The notes beneath the pieces were generated by a model. It was given only the letters and a program-made list of their open reading frames with translations. It did not search any database and was not told the origin of the DNA. The position numbers were made by a program, and so were the translations under genes. Positions 34,237-49,085 of a DNA stretch of 64,000 nucleotides are shown one piece after another. Source of the stretch: Anisodus tanguticus (taxonomy: Eukaryota > Streptophyta > Magnoliopsida > Solanales > Solanaceae); the NCBI GenBank assembly GCA_034509755.1, contig CM067544.1, positions 19,339,001 through 19,403,000 of the forward strand, in the 5' to 3' direction. Position 1 is the first letter of the stretch. The number at the start of each line of letters is the position of its first letter.

Positions 34237-36094
34237 TGATACATACCAAATTGTGGAAACGTAATGAAACAACAAGAAATTAAAATATAAAGAGGAAGAC
34301 ACAATAAAATAGAATTAAAAGCAACCCAAAGTATAATAAATTATGGACCTTAATTGATTAACCAAGATAAAGTAACTAATCCTATTAGGAGGACCCCAAT
34401 GGAATTGAACACCCAAGCAACCCACCTTTCCAATCAAAGGTTCAATTACAAGCCTTAACAAGCTCTCAACACTCAAGTTCTAAAAAAGAAGCATAAACAA
34501 CAATATTCAAGATAGTCTAAGCAATGGAAATGACTTAAGGTCCCTATTTATAGTCGAGGACTAACTTATTACACAAGAGACCCAAAAGTGACAATTTTGG
34601 ATTGCAAAAATAATCAAAACGCCGCGATGTCACAATATGCTCTTGACCTACGAATCGCAGATTGTGTCTGTGACATGATCTGTGATTCGCAGGTCCTGTC
34701 CTTTAGCTCCATCATCATCTGTGGCTTCTTGACACTGCTTGAGGTTCGCAGACTCCACCTATGACACCATCTGTGATTCACAAATGGTGTTTCCTGCACC
34801 ATTTGATGTCTTTTCACCCTCCCATCATAAACACTTGAATAGTGCTAGAGTATGCTCAAGGATGTCCATCTTCATGAATAGGCTTTGTAGTGCATGAAGT
34901 TTACGTGTTTTACTCCTCATGAACAGTCTTGGTCGAACTTGATTCGCATCGAGCTCGACTTTATAGGCGAAGTATAGATAGCCCAGTCTAGTGGTGGTGA
35001 AAGATAGCCTAGCTATATGGTGGTGAGAGATATCATGGCCTTACAAAATGGTGAGAGATATCCTAGTGTTATGATCGAGAGAGATAGCCCGAGTCTTGTC
35101 GACTAGATGAAGGAACAATTTGACTCAAACTATCGGACTTGATTCAAGAAGTGATCGACGAAGTTAAAAAGAGAAAAGAATGAAAGAAGTAGCACGAAAG
35201 AAGATTAACGCTCAAGAACTAGCTAATCACCGTGTAAGATAAATTACAAGTGTTAACTAGTTAACATGATCAAAGGATCGGTAAAGAAATCAAAACGAAA
35301 TGAATTTTGAGTCAAAAACCTGAAAAGCGCCGCTCGCTATTCACAAGTGTACGGTCCGCCGTTCGCGAGACGTGTTAGCCATAGGGTATGCGATCGCGAG
35401 ATGGTCTTTGCTGAATTTTAAAAATCACTACGATGAGTCCGTGTGTCTCGTCTACGGTTCACAGTGTCACCTACGACACAAACTACGATTCGTTGGTTGT
35501 GCTTTCGCTGCACAACTTTTGTAACATCAAATCTTTTCGGGGATCTGTGCTTTGGGCCTTTTTTTATTTTTCCAATGACTTGGATACACCTTTTTTTTAT
35601 ACTTTGCCTCTTTTGTCCCAAAAATAACTTTTCAACTTGAAATTAGGTTTTGGAAGATAAAATGGTACCCTTTTGCTCCTTCTTCCTCAAAAACTCTATG
35701 AAGGTCTTCAAGAACACTTGAAGATTCAAAAAATTTAAAACCTTCCATCCTTCTTAAAATCACCCCAAATTTCATATTCCCACTCTTCTCCAATCGGACA
35801 ACAAAGCACAATAGTCTCTAAGCTTCAGTTCCCCTTCATCTCAAGACCCACTTCAAGCTCTTCAAGTTCTTCAATGGCTAACAATGGTGAATGAATCAAA
35901 ATTGACTCAAAGGACTTGAAACTTGAGATTTAGACTCTCCTAATACTGAAACTCAAATATAACACTAAAATCAACAAACAAACAACTATTTTTAGATTTT
36001 TGGATTTTTGGACTTTAGAACACTTTTTTTGTAGTAATCAAAACCCAAGACAAGGATTGTTGGAACAACCCTTCAATCATTATCTGATACTAAT
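34237..36094 (-). repeat. Array unit 6
   Basis: LTR 34237-34801, B-class, with the rare cgcaggtcctgtcc variant also seen in unit 14, exactly 14,849 bp away. Filler scrambled at CWG sites. Leader B-class. Confidence 0.92.
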
Positions 36095-37952
36095 TGATAC
36101 ATACCAAATTGTGGAAACGTAATGAAACAACAAGAAATTAAAATATAAAGAGGAAGACACAATAAAATAGAATTAAAAGCAACCCAAAGTATAATAAATT
36201 ATGGACCTTAATTGATTAACCAAGATAAAGTAACTAATCCTATTAGGAGGACCCCAATGGAATTAAACACCCAAGCAACCCACCTTTCCAATCAAAGGTT
36301 CAATTACAAGCCTTAACAAGCTCTCAACACTCAAGTTCTAAAAAAGAAGCATAAACAACAATATTCAAGATAGTCTAAGCAATGGAAATGACTTAAGGTC
36401 CCTATTTATAGTCGAGGACTAACTTATTACACAAGAGACCCAAAAGTGACAATTTTGGATTGCAAAAATAATCAAAACGCCGCGATGTCACAATATGCTC
36501 TTGACCTACGAATCGCAGATTGTGTCTGTGACATGATCTGTGATTCGCAGGTCATGTCCTTTAGCTCCATCATCATCTGTGGCTTCTTGACACCGCTTTG
36601 CTTGAGGTTCGCGGACTCCACCTATGACACCATCTGTGATTCACAAATGGTGTTTCCGCACCATTTGATGTCTTTTCACCCTCCCATCATAAACACTTGA
36701 ATAGTGCTAGAGTATGCTCAAGGATGTCCATCTTCATGAATAGGCTTTGTAGTGCATGAAGTTTACGTGTTTTACTCCTCATGAACAGCCTTGGTCGAAC
36801 TTGATTCGCATCGAGCCTGACTTTATAGGCGAAGATAGATAGCCCGCCTTGTGGCCGTGAGAGATAGCTTTGGCTATATGGTCGGTGAGAGATATCCTGG
36901 CCTTACAGTTGGTGAGAGATATCCTAGTGTTATGATCAGAGAGATAGCCCAGTCTTGTCGACTAGATGAAGGAACAATTTGACTCAAACTATCGGACTTG
37001 ATTCAAGAAGTGATCGACGAAGTTAAAAAGAGAAAAGAATGAAAGAAGTAGCACGAAAGAAGATTAACGCTCAAGAACTAGCTAATCACTGTGTAAGATA
37101 AATTACAAGTGTTAACTAGTTAACATGATCAAAGGATCGGTAAAGAAATCAAAACGAAATGAATTTTGAGTCAAAAACCCGAAAAGCGCGGTCTGCTATT
37201 CACGGTGTACGGTCGCGGTTCGCGTGATGTGTTAGCCATAGGGTATGCGATCGCGGATGGTGCTTTGCTGAATTTTAAAAATCACTACAAGATCTACGTG
37301 TCTCGTCTACGGTTCACGGTGTCACCTACGACACAAACTACGATTCGTTGGTTGTGCTTTCGCCGCACAACTTTTGTAACATCAAATCTTTTTGGGGATC
37401 TCGTGCTTTGGGCCTTTTTTTATTTTTCCAATGACTTGGATACACTTTTTTTTGATACTTTGCCTCTTTTGTCCCAAAAACAACTTTTCAACTTGAAATT
37501 AGGTTTTGGAAGATAAAATGGTACCCTTTTGCTCCTTCTTCCTCAAAAACTCTATGAAGGTCTTCAAGAACACTTGAAGATTCAAAAAATTTAAAACCTT
37601 CAATCCTTATTCAAATCACCCCAAATTTCATACTCCCACTCTTCTTCAATCGGACAACAAAGCACAATAGTCTCTAAGCTTCAATTCCCCTTCATCTCAA
37701 GACCCACTTCAAGCTCTTCAAGTTCTTCAATGGACAACAATGGTGAATGAATTATAATTGACTCAAAGGACTTGATACCTTAAGATTTAGACTCTCCTAA
37801 TACTGAAACACAAATATAACACTAAAATCAACAAACAAACAACTATTTTTAGATTTTTGGATTTTTGGACTCTAGAACACTTTTTTTTGTAGTAATCAAA
37901 ACCCAAGACAAGGATTGTTGGAACAACCCTTCAATCATTATACGATACTAAT
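36095..37952 (-). repeat. Array unit 7
   Basis: LTR 36095-36663, B-class, TATA intact. Leader A-class, so the unit is a B/A recombinant. CWG sites scrambled. Confidence 0.92.
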
Positions 37953-39809
37953 TGATACATACCAAATTGTGGAAATGTAATCAAACAACAAGAAATTAAA
38001 ATATAAAGAGGAAGACACAATAAAATAGAATCAAAAGCAACCCAAAGTATAATAAATTATGGACCTTAATTGATTAACCAAGATAAAATAACTAATCCTA
38101 TTAGGAGGACCTCAATGGAATTGAACACCCAAGCAACCCACCTTTCCAATCAAATTGTTCAATTACAAGCCTTAACAAGCTCGCAACACTCAAGTTCTAA
38201 AAAAGAAGCATAAACAACAATATTCAAGATAGTCCAAGCAATGGAAATGACTTAAGGTCCCTATGTATAGTCGAGGAATAACTTATTACACAAGAGACCC
38301 AAAAGTGACAATTTTGGATGGCAAAAATAACCAAAACGCCGCGATGTCACAATATGCTGTTGACCTACGAATCGCAGATTGTGTCCGTGACATGATCCGT
38401 GATTCGCAGGTCATGTCCTTTAGCTCCATCATCATCTCGGCTTCTTGACACCGCTTGAGGTTCGCGGACTCCACCTATGACACCATCGTGATTCACAAAT
38501 GGTGTTTCCACCATTTGATGTCTTTTCACCCTCCCATCATAAACACTTGAATAGTGCTAGAGTATGCTCAAGGATGTCCATCTTCATGAATAGGCTTTGT
38601 AGTGCATGAAGTTTACGTGTTTTACTCCTCATGAACAGTCTTGATGGAACTTGGTTCGCATCGAGCCTCGACTTTATAGTGAAGATAGATAGCCCGAGTC
38701 TAGTGGTTTGGTGAAAGATAGCCTAGCTATATGGTCAGTGAGAGATATCATGGCCTTACGAACAAGGTGAGAGATATCCTAGTGTTATGATCGAGAGAGA
38801 TAGCCCGTCTCTTGTCGACTAGATGAAGGAACAATTTGACTCAAACTATCGGACTTGATTCAAGAAGTGATCGACGAAGTTAAAAAGAAAAAAAAATGAA
38901 AGAAGTAGCACGAAAGAAGATTAACGTTCAAGAACTAGCTAATCACTTGTGTAAGATAAATTACAAGTGTTAACTAGTTAACATGATCAAAGGACTCGGT
39001 AAAGAAATCAAAACGAAATGAATTTTGAGTCAAAAACTGAAAAGCGCGGCTGCTATTCACGGTGTACGGTCTGCGGTTCGCAGATGATGTTAGCCATAGG
39101 GTATGCGATCGCGATGGTGCTTTGCTGAATTTTAAAAATCACTACAGTAGTCTGTGTCTCGTCTACGGTTCACAGGTGTCACCTACGACACAAACTACGA
39201 TTCGTTGGTTGTGCTTTCGCTGCACAACTTTTGTAACATCAAATCTTTTTGGGGATCTGTGCTTTGGGCCTTTTTTTATTTTTCCAATGACTTGGATACA
39301 CTTTTTTTGATACTTTGCCTCTTTTGTCCCAAAAACAACTTTTCAACTTGAAATTAGGTTTTGGAAGATAAAATGGTACCCTTTTGCTCCTTCTTCCTCA
39401 AAAACTCTATGAAGGTCTTCAAGAACACTTGAAGATTCAAAAAATTTAAAACCTTCAATCCTTATTCAAATCACCCCAAATTTCATACTCCCACTCTTCT
39501 TCAATCGGACAACAAAGCACAATAGTCTCTAAGCTTCAATTCCCCTTCATCTCAAGACCCACTTCAAGCTCTTCAAGTTCTTCAATGGACAACAATGGTG
39601 AATGAATTATAATTGACTCAAAGGACTTGATACCTTAAGATTTAGACTCTCCTAATACTTTGAAACACAAATATAACACTAAAATCAACAAACAAACAAC
39701 TATTTTTAGATTTTTGGATTTTTGGACTCTAGAACACTTTTTTTTGTAGTAATCAAAACCCAAGACAAGGATTGTTGGAACAACCCTTCAATCATTATCT
39801 GATACTAAT
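37953..39809 (-). repeat. Array unit 8
   Basis: LTR 37953-38513, A-class, with the changed TATA site (38261-38270). Leader A-class. CWG sites scrambled. Confidence 0.92.
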
Positions 39810-41665
39810 TGATACATACCAAATTGTGGAAATGTAATCAAACAACAAGAAATTAAAATATAAAGAGGAAGACACAATAAAATAGAATCAAAAGCAACCC
39901 AAAGTATAATAAATTATGGACCTTAATTGATTAACCAAGATAAAATAACTAATCCTATTAGGAGGACCTCAATGGAATTGAACACCCAAGCAACCCACCT
40001 TTCCAATCAAATTGTTCAATTACAAGCCTTAACAAGCTCGCAACACTCAAGTTTTAAAAAAGAAGCATAAACAACAATATTCAAGATAGTCCAAGCAATG
40101 GAAATGACTTAAGGTCCCTATGTATAGTCGAGGAATAACTTATTACACAAGAGACCCAAAAGTGACAATTTTGGATGGCAAAAATAACCAAAACGCCGCG
40201 ATGTCACAATATGCTGTTGACCTACGAATCGCAGATTGTGTCTGTGACATGATCTGTGATTCGCAGGTCATGTCCTTTAGCTCCATCATCATCTGCGGCT
40301 TCTTGACACTGCTTGAGGTTCGCAGACTCCACCTATGACACCATCTGTGATTCACAAATGGTGTTTCCTGCACCATTTGATGTCTTTTCACCCTCCCATC
40401 ATAAACACTTGAATAGTGCTAGAGTATGCTCAAGGATGTCCATCTTCATGAATAGGCTTTGTAGTGCATGAAGTTTACGTGTTTTACTCCTCATGAACAG
40501 TCTTGGTCGAACTTGATTCGCATCAGAGCCTGACTTTATAGCTGAAGATAGATAGCCCGCCTAGTGGTCAGTGAAAGATAGCCTCGCTATATGGTCAGTG
40601 AGAGATATCATGGCCTTACACCATGGTGAGAGATATCCTAGTGTTATGATCGAGAGATAGCCCGATCTTGTCGACTAGATGAAGGAACAATTTGACTCAA
40701 ACTATCGGACTTGATTCAAGAAGTGATCGACGAAGTTAAAAAGAGAAAAGAATGAAAGAAGTAGCACGAAAGAAGATTAACGCTCAAGAACTAGCTAATC
40801 ACCGTGTAAGATAAATTACAAGTGTTAACTAGTTAACATGATCAAAGGATCGGTAAAGAAATCAAAACGAAATGAATTTTGAGTCAAAAACACGAAAAGC
40901 GCCGTCTGCTATTCACGAGTGTACGGTCCGCCGTTCGCGGACGAGTGTTAGCCATAGGGTATGCGATCGCGTAGATGGTGCTTTGCTGAATTTTAAAAAT
41001 CACTACGATGATACGTGTCTCGTCTACGGTTCACGGTGTGTCACCTACGACACAAACTACGATTCGTTGGTTGTGCTTTCGCCGCACAACTTTTGTAACA
41101 TCAAATCTTTTCGGGATCTGTGCTTTGGGCCTTTTTTTATTTTTCCAATGACTTGGATACACCTTTTTTTATACTTTGCCTCTTTTGTCCCAAAAATAAC
41201 TTTTCAACTTGAAATTAGGTTTTGGAAGATAAAATGGTACCCTTTTGCTCCTTCTTCCTCAAAAACTCTATGAAGGTCTTCAAGAACACTTGAAGATTCA
41301 AAAAATTTAAAACCTTCCATCCTTCTTAAAATCACCCCAAATTTCATATTCCCACTCTTCTCCAATCGGACAACAAAGCACAATAGTCTCTAAGCTTCAG
41401 TTCCCTTCATCTCAAGACCCACTTCAAGCTCTTCAAGTTCTTCAATGGCTAACAATGGTGAATGAATCAAAATTGACTCAAAGGACTTGAAACTTGAGAT
41501 TTAGACTCTCCTAATACTGAAACTCAAATATAACACTAAAATCAACAAACAAACAACTATTTTTAGATTTTTGGATTTTTGGACTTTAGAACACTTTTTT
41601 TGTAGTAATCAAAACCCAAGACAAGGATTGTTGGAACAACCCTTCAATCATTATCTGATACTAAT
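39810..41665 (-). repeat. Array unit 9
   Basis: LTR 39810-40375, A-class, with the changed TATA site (40118-40127). Within the frame I could compare it matches the LTR of unit 17, also 14,849 bp away. Leader B-class. Confidence 0.92.
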
Positions 41666-43518
41666 TGATACATACCAAATTGTGGAAATGTAATCAAACA
41701 ACAAGAAATTAAAATATAAAGAGGAAGACACAATAAAATAGAATCAAAAGCAACCCAAAGTATAATAAATTATGGACCTTAATTGATTAACCAAGATAAA
41801 ATAACTAATCCTATTAGGAGGACCTCAATGGAATTGAACACCCAAGCAACCCACCTTTCCAATCAAATTGTTCAATTACAAGCCTTAACAAGCTCGCAAC
41901 ACTCAAGTTCTAAAAAAGAAGCATAAACAACAATATTCAAGATAGTCCAAGCAATGGAAATGACTTAAGGTCCCTATGTATAGTCGAGGAATAACTTATT
42001 ACACAAGAGACCCAAAAGTGACAATTTTGGATGGCAAAAATAACCAAAACGCCGCGATGTCACAATATGCTGTTGACCTACGAATCGCAGATTGTGTCGT
42101 GACATGATCTCGTGATTCGCAGTCATGTCCTTTAGCTCCATCATCATCTGCGGCTTCTTGACACCGCTTGAGGTTCGCAGACTCCACCTATGACACCATC
42201 TGTGATTCACAAATGGTGTTTCCTGCACCATTTGATGTCTTTTCACCCTCCCATCATAAACACTTGAATAGTGCTAGAGTATGCTCAAGGATGTCCATCT
42301 TCATGAATAGGCTTTGTAGTGCATGAAGTTTACGTGTTTTACTCCTCATGAACAGTCTTGGTCGAACTTGATTCGCATCGAGCCCGACTTTATAGCCGAA
42401 GATAGATAGCCCGCCTTTGTGGTCGGTGAGAGATAGCTTGGCTATATGGGCCGGTGAGAGATATCCTGGCCTTACATACTGTTGGTGAGAGATATCCTAG
42501 TGTTATGATCGAGAGATAGCCCGGTCTTGTCGACTAGATGAAGGAACAATTTGACTCAAACTATCGGACTTGATTCAAGAAGTGATCGACGAAGTTAAAA
42601 AGAGAAAAGAATGAAAGAAGTAGCACGAAAGAAGATTAACGCTCAAGAACTAGCTAATCACCGTGTAAGATAAATTACAAGTGTTAACTAGTTAACATGA
42701 TCAAAGGACTGTAAAGAAATCAAAACAAAATGAATTTTGAGTCAAAAACCGAAAAGCGCGGTCTGCTATTCACGGTGTACGGTGCATTGTTCGCAGACAT
42801 GTGTTAGCCATAGGGTATGCGATCGCGGATGGTGGTCGCTGAATTTTAAAAACTCACTACGTAGTCGTGTCTCGTCTACGGTTCACGGTGTCACCTACGA
42901 CACAAACTACGATTCGTTGGTTGTGCTTTCGCTTGCACAACTTTTGTAACATCAAATCTTTTCGGGGATCTCGTGCTTTGGGCCTTTTTTTATTTTTCCA
43001 ATGACTTGGATACACCTTTTTTTTATACTTTGCCTCTTTTGTCCCAAAAATAACTTTTCAACTTGAAATTAGGTTTTGGAAGATAAAATGGTACCCTTTT
43101 GCTCCTTCTTCCTCAAAAACTCTATGAAGGTCTTCAAGAACACTTGAAGATTCAAAAAATTTAAAACCTTCCATCCTTCTTAAAATCACCCCAAATTTCA
43201 TATTCCCACTCTTCTCCAATCGGACAACAAAGCACAATAGTCTCTAAGCTTCAGCCCCTTCATCTCAAGACCCACTTCAAGCTCTTCAAGTTCTTCAATG
43301 GCTAACAATGGTGAATGAATCAAAATTGACTCAAAGGACTTGAAACTTGAGATTTAGACTCTCCTAATACTGAAACTCAAATATAACACTAAAATCAACA
43401 AACAAACAACTATTTTTAGATTTTTGGATTTTTGGACTTTAGAACACTTTTTTTGTAGTAATCAAAACCCAAGACAAGGATTGTTGGAACAACCCTTCAA
43501 TCATTATCTGATACTAAT
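41666..43518 (-). repeat. Array unit 10
   Basis: LTR 41666-42230, A-class, with the changed TATA site (41974-41983). Leader B-class. CWG sites scrambled. Confidence 0.92.
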
Positions 43519-45375
43519 TGATACATACCAAATTGTGGAAACGTAATGAAACAACAAGAAATTAAAATATAAAGAGGAAGACACAATAAAATAGAATTAA
43601 AAGCAACCCAAAGTATAATAAATTATGGACCTTAATTGATTAACCAAGATAAAGTAACTAATCCTATTAGGAGGACCCCAATGGAATTAAACACCCAAGC
43701 AACCCACCTTTCCAATCAAAGGTTCAATTACAAGCCTTAACAAGCTCTCAACACTCAAGTTCTAAAAAGAAGCATAAACAACAATATTCAAGATAGTCTA
43801 AGCAATGGAAATGACTTAAGGTCCCTATTTATAGTCGAGGACTAACTTATTACACAAGAGACCCAAAAGTGACAATTTTGGATTGCAAAAATAACCAAAA
43901 CGCCGCGATGTCACAATATGCTCTTGACCTACGAATCGCAGATTGTGTACGTGACATGATCTCGTGATTCGCAGTCATGTCCTTTAGCTCCATCATCATC
44001 TGTGGCTTCTTGACACCGCTTGAGGTTCGCAGACTCCACCTATGACACCATCCGTGATTCACAAATGGTGTTTCCTGCACCATTTGATGTCTTTTCACCC
44101 TCCCATCATAAACACTTGAATAGTGCTAGAGTATGCTCAAGGATGTCCATCTTCATGAATAGGCTTTGTAGTGCATGAAGTTTACGTGTTTTACTCCTCA
44201 TGAACAGTCTTGGTCGAACTTGATTCGCATCGAGCCCGACTTTATAGCCGAAGATAGATAGCCCGGTCTTGTGGTCGGTGAGAGATAGCTTTGGCTATAT
44301 GGGTGGTGAGAGATATCCTGGCCTTACGGTTGGTGAGAGATATCCTAGTGTTATGATCGAGAGATAGCCCGTCTTGTCGACTAGATGAAGGAACAATTTG
44401 ACTCAAACTATCGGACTTGATTCAAGAAGTGATCGACGAAGTTAAAAAGAGAAAAGAATGAAAGAAGTAGCACGAAAGAAGATTAACGCTCAAGAACTAG
44501 CTAATCACCGTGTAAGATAAATTACAAGTGTTAACTAGTTAACATGATCAAAGGACTGGTAAAGAAATCAAAACAAAATGAATTTTGAGTCAAAAACCGA
44601 AAAGCGCGGTCTGCTATTCACGATTACGGTACTGCCCGCCGTTCGCAGACAAAGTGTTAGCCATAGGGTATGCGATCGCAGATGGTGCTTTGCTGAATTT
44701 TAAAAATCACTACGATGAGTACGTGTCTCGTCTACGGTTCACGGGTGTCACCTACGACACAAACTACGATTCGTTGGTTGTGCTTTCACTGCACAACTTT
44801 TGTAACATCAAATCTTTTCGGGGATCCGTGCTTTGGGCCTTTTTTTATTTTTCCAATGACTTGGATACACCTTTTTTATACTTTGCCTCTTTTGTCCCAA
44901 AAATAACTTTTCAACTTGAAATTAGGTTTTGGAAGATAAAATGGTACCCTTTTGCTCCTTCTTCCTCAAAAACTCTATGAAGGTCTTCAAGAACACTTGA
45001 AGATTCAAAAAATTTAAAACCTTCCATCCTTCTTAAAATCACCCCAAATTTCATATTCCCACTCTTCTCCAATCGGACAACAAAGCACAATAGTCTCTAA
45101 GCTTCGGTTCCCCTTCATCTCAAGACCCACTTCAAGCTCTTCAAGTTCTTCAATGGCTAACAATGGTGAATGAATCAAAATTGACTCAAAGGACTTGAAA
45201 CTTGAGATTTAGACTCTCCTAATACTTTGAAACTCAAATATAACACTAAAATCAACAAACAAACAACTATTTTTAGATTTTTGGATTTTTGGACTTTAGA
45301 ACACTTTTTTTGTAGTAATCAAAACCCAAGACAAGGATTGTTGGAACAACCCTTCAATCATTATCTGATACTAAT
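43519..45375 (-). repeat. Array unit 11
   Basis: LTR 43519-44082, B-class, TATA intact. Leader B-class. CWG sites scrambled. Confidence 0.92.
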
Positions 45376-47230
45376 TGATACATACCAAATTGTGGAAACG
45401 TAATGAAACAACAAGAAATTAAAATATAAAGAGGAAGACACAATAAAATAGAATTAAAAGCAACCCAAAGTATAATAAATTATGGACCTTAATTGATTAA
45501 CCAAGATAAAGTAACTAATCCTATTAGGAGGACCCCAATGGAATTAAACACCCAAGCAACCCACCTTTCCAATCAAAGGTTCAATTACAAGCCTTAACAA
45601 GCTCTCAACACTCAAGTTCTAAAAAAGAAGCATAAACAACAATATTCAAGATAGTCTAAGCAATGGAAATGACTTAAGGTCCCTATTTATAGTCGAGGAC
45701 TAACTTATTACACAAGAGACCCAAAAGTGACAATTTTGGATTGCAAAAATAACCAAAACGCCGCGATGTCACAATATGCTCTTGACCTACGAATCGCAGA
45801 TTGTGTCTGTGACATGATCTGTGATTCGCAGGTCATGTCCTTTAGCTCCATCATCATCTGTGGCTTCTTGACACTGCTTGAGGTTCGCAGACTCCACCTA
45901 TGACACCATCTGTGATTCACAAATGGTGTTTCCTGCACCATTTGATGTCTTTTCACCCTCCCATCATAAACACTTGAATAGTGCTAGAGTATGCTCAAGG
46001 ATGTCCATCTTCATGAATAGGCTTTGTAGTGCATGAAGTTTACGTGTTTTACTCCTCATGAACAGTCTTGGTCGAACTTGATTCGCATCAGAGCCTGACT
46101 TTATAGCTGAAGATAGATAGCCCAGTCTTGTGGCTGGTGAGAGATAGCCTGGCTATATGGCTGGTGAGAGATATCCCGGCCTTACAGCCTGGTGAGAGAT
46201 ATCCTAGTGTTATGATCAGAGAGATAGCCCAGTCTTGTCGACTAGATGAAGGAACAATTTGACTCAAACTATCGGACTTGATTCAAGAAGTGATCGACGA
46301 AGTTAAAAAGAGAAAAGAATGAAAGAAGTAGCACGAAAGAAGATTAACGCTCAAGAACTAGCTAATCACCGTGTAAGATAAATTACAAGTGTTAACTAGT
46401 TAACATGATCAAAGGACTGGTAAAGAAATCAAAACAAAATGAATTTTGAGTCAAAAACCTGAAAAGCGCGGTCTGCTATTCACAGTGTACGGTCTGCCGT
46501 TCGCAGACAGTGTTAGCCATAGGGTATGCGATCGCAGATGGTGCCGCTGAATTTTAAAAATCACTACGTAGTCTCGTGTCTCGTCTACGGTTCACGGTGT
46601 GTCACCTACGACACAAACTACGATTCGTTGGTTGTGCTTTCGCTGCACAACTTTTGTAACATCAAATCTTTTCGGGGATCTGTGCTTTGGGCCTTTTTTT
46701 ATTTTTCCAATGACTTGGATACACCTTTTTTTTATACTTTGCCTCTTTTGTCCCAAAAATAACTTTTCAACTTGAAATTAGGTTTTGGAAGATAAAATGG
46801 TACCCTTTTGCTCCTTCTTCCTCAAAAACTCTATGAAGGTCTTCAAGAACACTTGAAGATTCAAAAAATTTAAAACCTTCCATCCTTCTTAAAATCACCC
46901 CAAATTTCATATTCCCACTCTTCTCCAATCGGACAACAAAGCACAATAGTCTCTAAGCTTCAGCTTCCCCTTCATCTCAAGACCCACTTCAAGCTCTTCA
47001 AGTTCTTCAATGGCTAACAATGGTGAATGAATCAAAATTGACTCAAAGGACTTGAAACTTGAGATTTAGACTCTCCTAATACTGAAACTCAAATATAACA
47101 CTAAAATCAACAAACAAACAACTATTTTTAGATTTTTGGATTTTTGGACTTTAGAACACTTTTTTTGTAGTAATCAAAACCCAAGACAAGGATTGTTGGA
47201 ACAACCCTTCAATCATTATCTGATACTAAT
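45376..47230 (-). repeat. Array unit 12
   Basis: LTR 45376-45940, B-class, TATA intact. Filler clean. Leader B-class. Confidence 0.92.
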
Positions 47231-49085
47231 TGATACATACCAAATTGTGGAAACGTAATGAAACAACAAGAAATTAAAATATAAAGAGGAAGACACAATA
47301 AAATAGAATTAAAAGCAACCCAAAGTATAATAAATTATGGACCTTAATTGATTAACCAAGATAAAGTAACTAATCCTATTAGGAGGACCCCAATGGAATT
47401 AAACACCCAAGCAACCCACCTTTCCAATCAAAGGTTCAATTACAAGCCTTAACAAGCTCTCAACACTCAAGTTCTAAAAAAGAAGCATAAACAACAATAT
47501 TCAAGATAGTCTAAGCAATGGAAATGACTTAAGGTCCCTATTTATAGTCGAGGACTAACTTATTACACAAGAGACCCAAAAGTGACAATTTTGGATTGCA
47601 AAAATAATCAAAACGCCGCGATGTCACAATATGCTCTTGACCTACGAATCGCAGATTGTGTCTGTGACATGATCTGTGATTCGCAGGTCATGTCCTTTAG
47701 CTCCATCATCATCTGTGGCTTCTTGACACTGCTTGAGGTTCGCAGACTCCACCTATGACACCATCTCGTGATTCACAAATGGTGTTTCCTGCACCATTTG
47801 ATGTCTTTTCACCCTCCCATCATAAACACTTGAATAGTGCTAGAGTATGCTCAAGGATGTCCATCTTCATGAATAGGCTTTGTAGTGCATGAAGTTTACG
47901 TGTTTTACTCCTCATGAACAGTCTTGGTCGAACTTGATTCGCATCGAGCCTCGACTTTATAGTGAAGATAGATAGCCCGCCTTGTGGTCGGTGAGAGATA
48001 GCCTGGCTATATGGCCGGTGAGAGATATCCCGGCCTTACGAGTTGGTGAGAGATATCCTAGTGTTATGATCGGAGAGATAGCCCAGCCTTGTCGACTAGA
48101 TGAAGGAACAATTTGACTCAAACTATCGGACTTGATTCAAGAAGTGATCGACGAAGTTAAAAAGAGAAAAGAATGAAAGAAGTAGCACGAAAGAAGATTA
48201 ACGCTCAAGAACTAGCTAATCACCGTGTAAGATAAATTACAAGTGTTAACTAGTTAACATGATCAAAGGACTCGGTAAAGAAATCAAAACAAAATGAATT
48301 TTGAGTCAAAAACCCGAAAAGCGCGGTCTGCTATTCACAAGGTGTACGGTCCGCCGTTCGCGTACAGTGTTAGCCATAGGGTATGCGATCGCGATGGTGC
48401 TTTCTGAATTTTAAAAATCACTACAATAGTCTGTGTCTCGTCTACGGTTCACAGGTGTCACCTACGACACAAACTACGATTCGTTGGTTGTGCTTTCGCT
48501 GCACAACTTTTGTAACATCAAATCTTTTCGGGGATCTGTGCTTTGGGCCTTTTTTTATTTTTCCAATGACTTGGATACACTTTTTTTTATACTTTGCCTC
48601 TTTTGTCCCAAAAATAACTTTTCAACTTGAAATTAGGTTTTGGAAGATAAAATGGTACCCTTTTGCTCCTTCTTCCTCAAAAACTCTATGAAGGTCTTCA
48701 AGAACACTTGAAGATTCAAAAAATTTAAAACCTTCCATCCTTCTTAAAATCACCCCAAATTTCATATTCCCACTCTTCTTCAATCGGACAACAAAGCACA
48801 ATAGTCTCTAAGCTTCAGTTCCCCTTCATCTCAAGACCCACTTCAAGCTCTTCAAGTTCTTCAATGGCTAACAATGGTGAATGAATCAAAATTGACTCAA
48901 AGGACTTGAAACTTGAGATTTAGACTCTCCTAATACTGAAACTCAAATATAACACTAAAATCAACAAACAAACAACTATTTTTAGATTTTTGGATTTTTG
49001 GACTTTAGAACACTTTTTTTGTAGTAATCAAAACCCAAGACAAGGATTGTTGGAACAACCCTTCAATCATTATCTCGATACTAAT
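47231..49085 (-). repeat. Array unit 13
   Basis: LTR 47231-47796, B-class, TATA intact. Filler scrambled at CWG sites. Leader B-class, of the subtype shared with those to the left of LTRs 6 and 20 (cttcttcaatcgg). Confidence 0.92.
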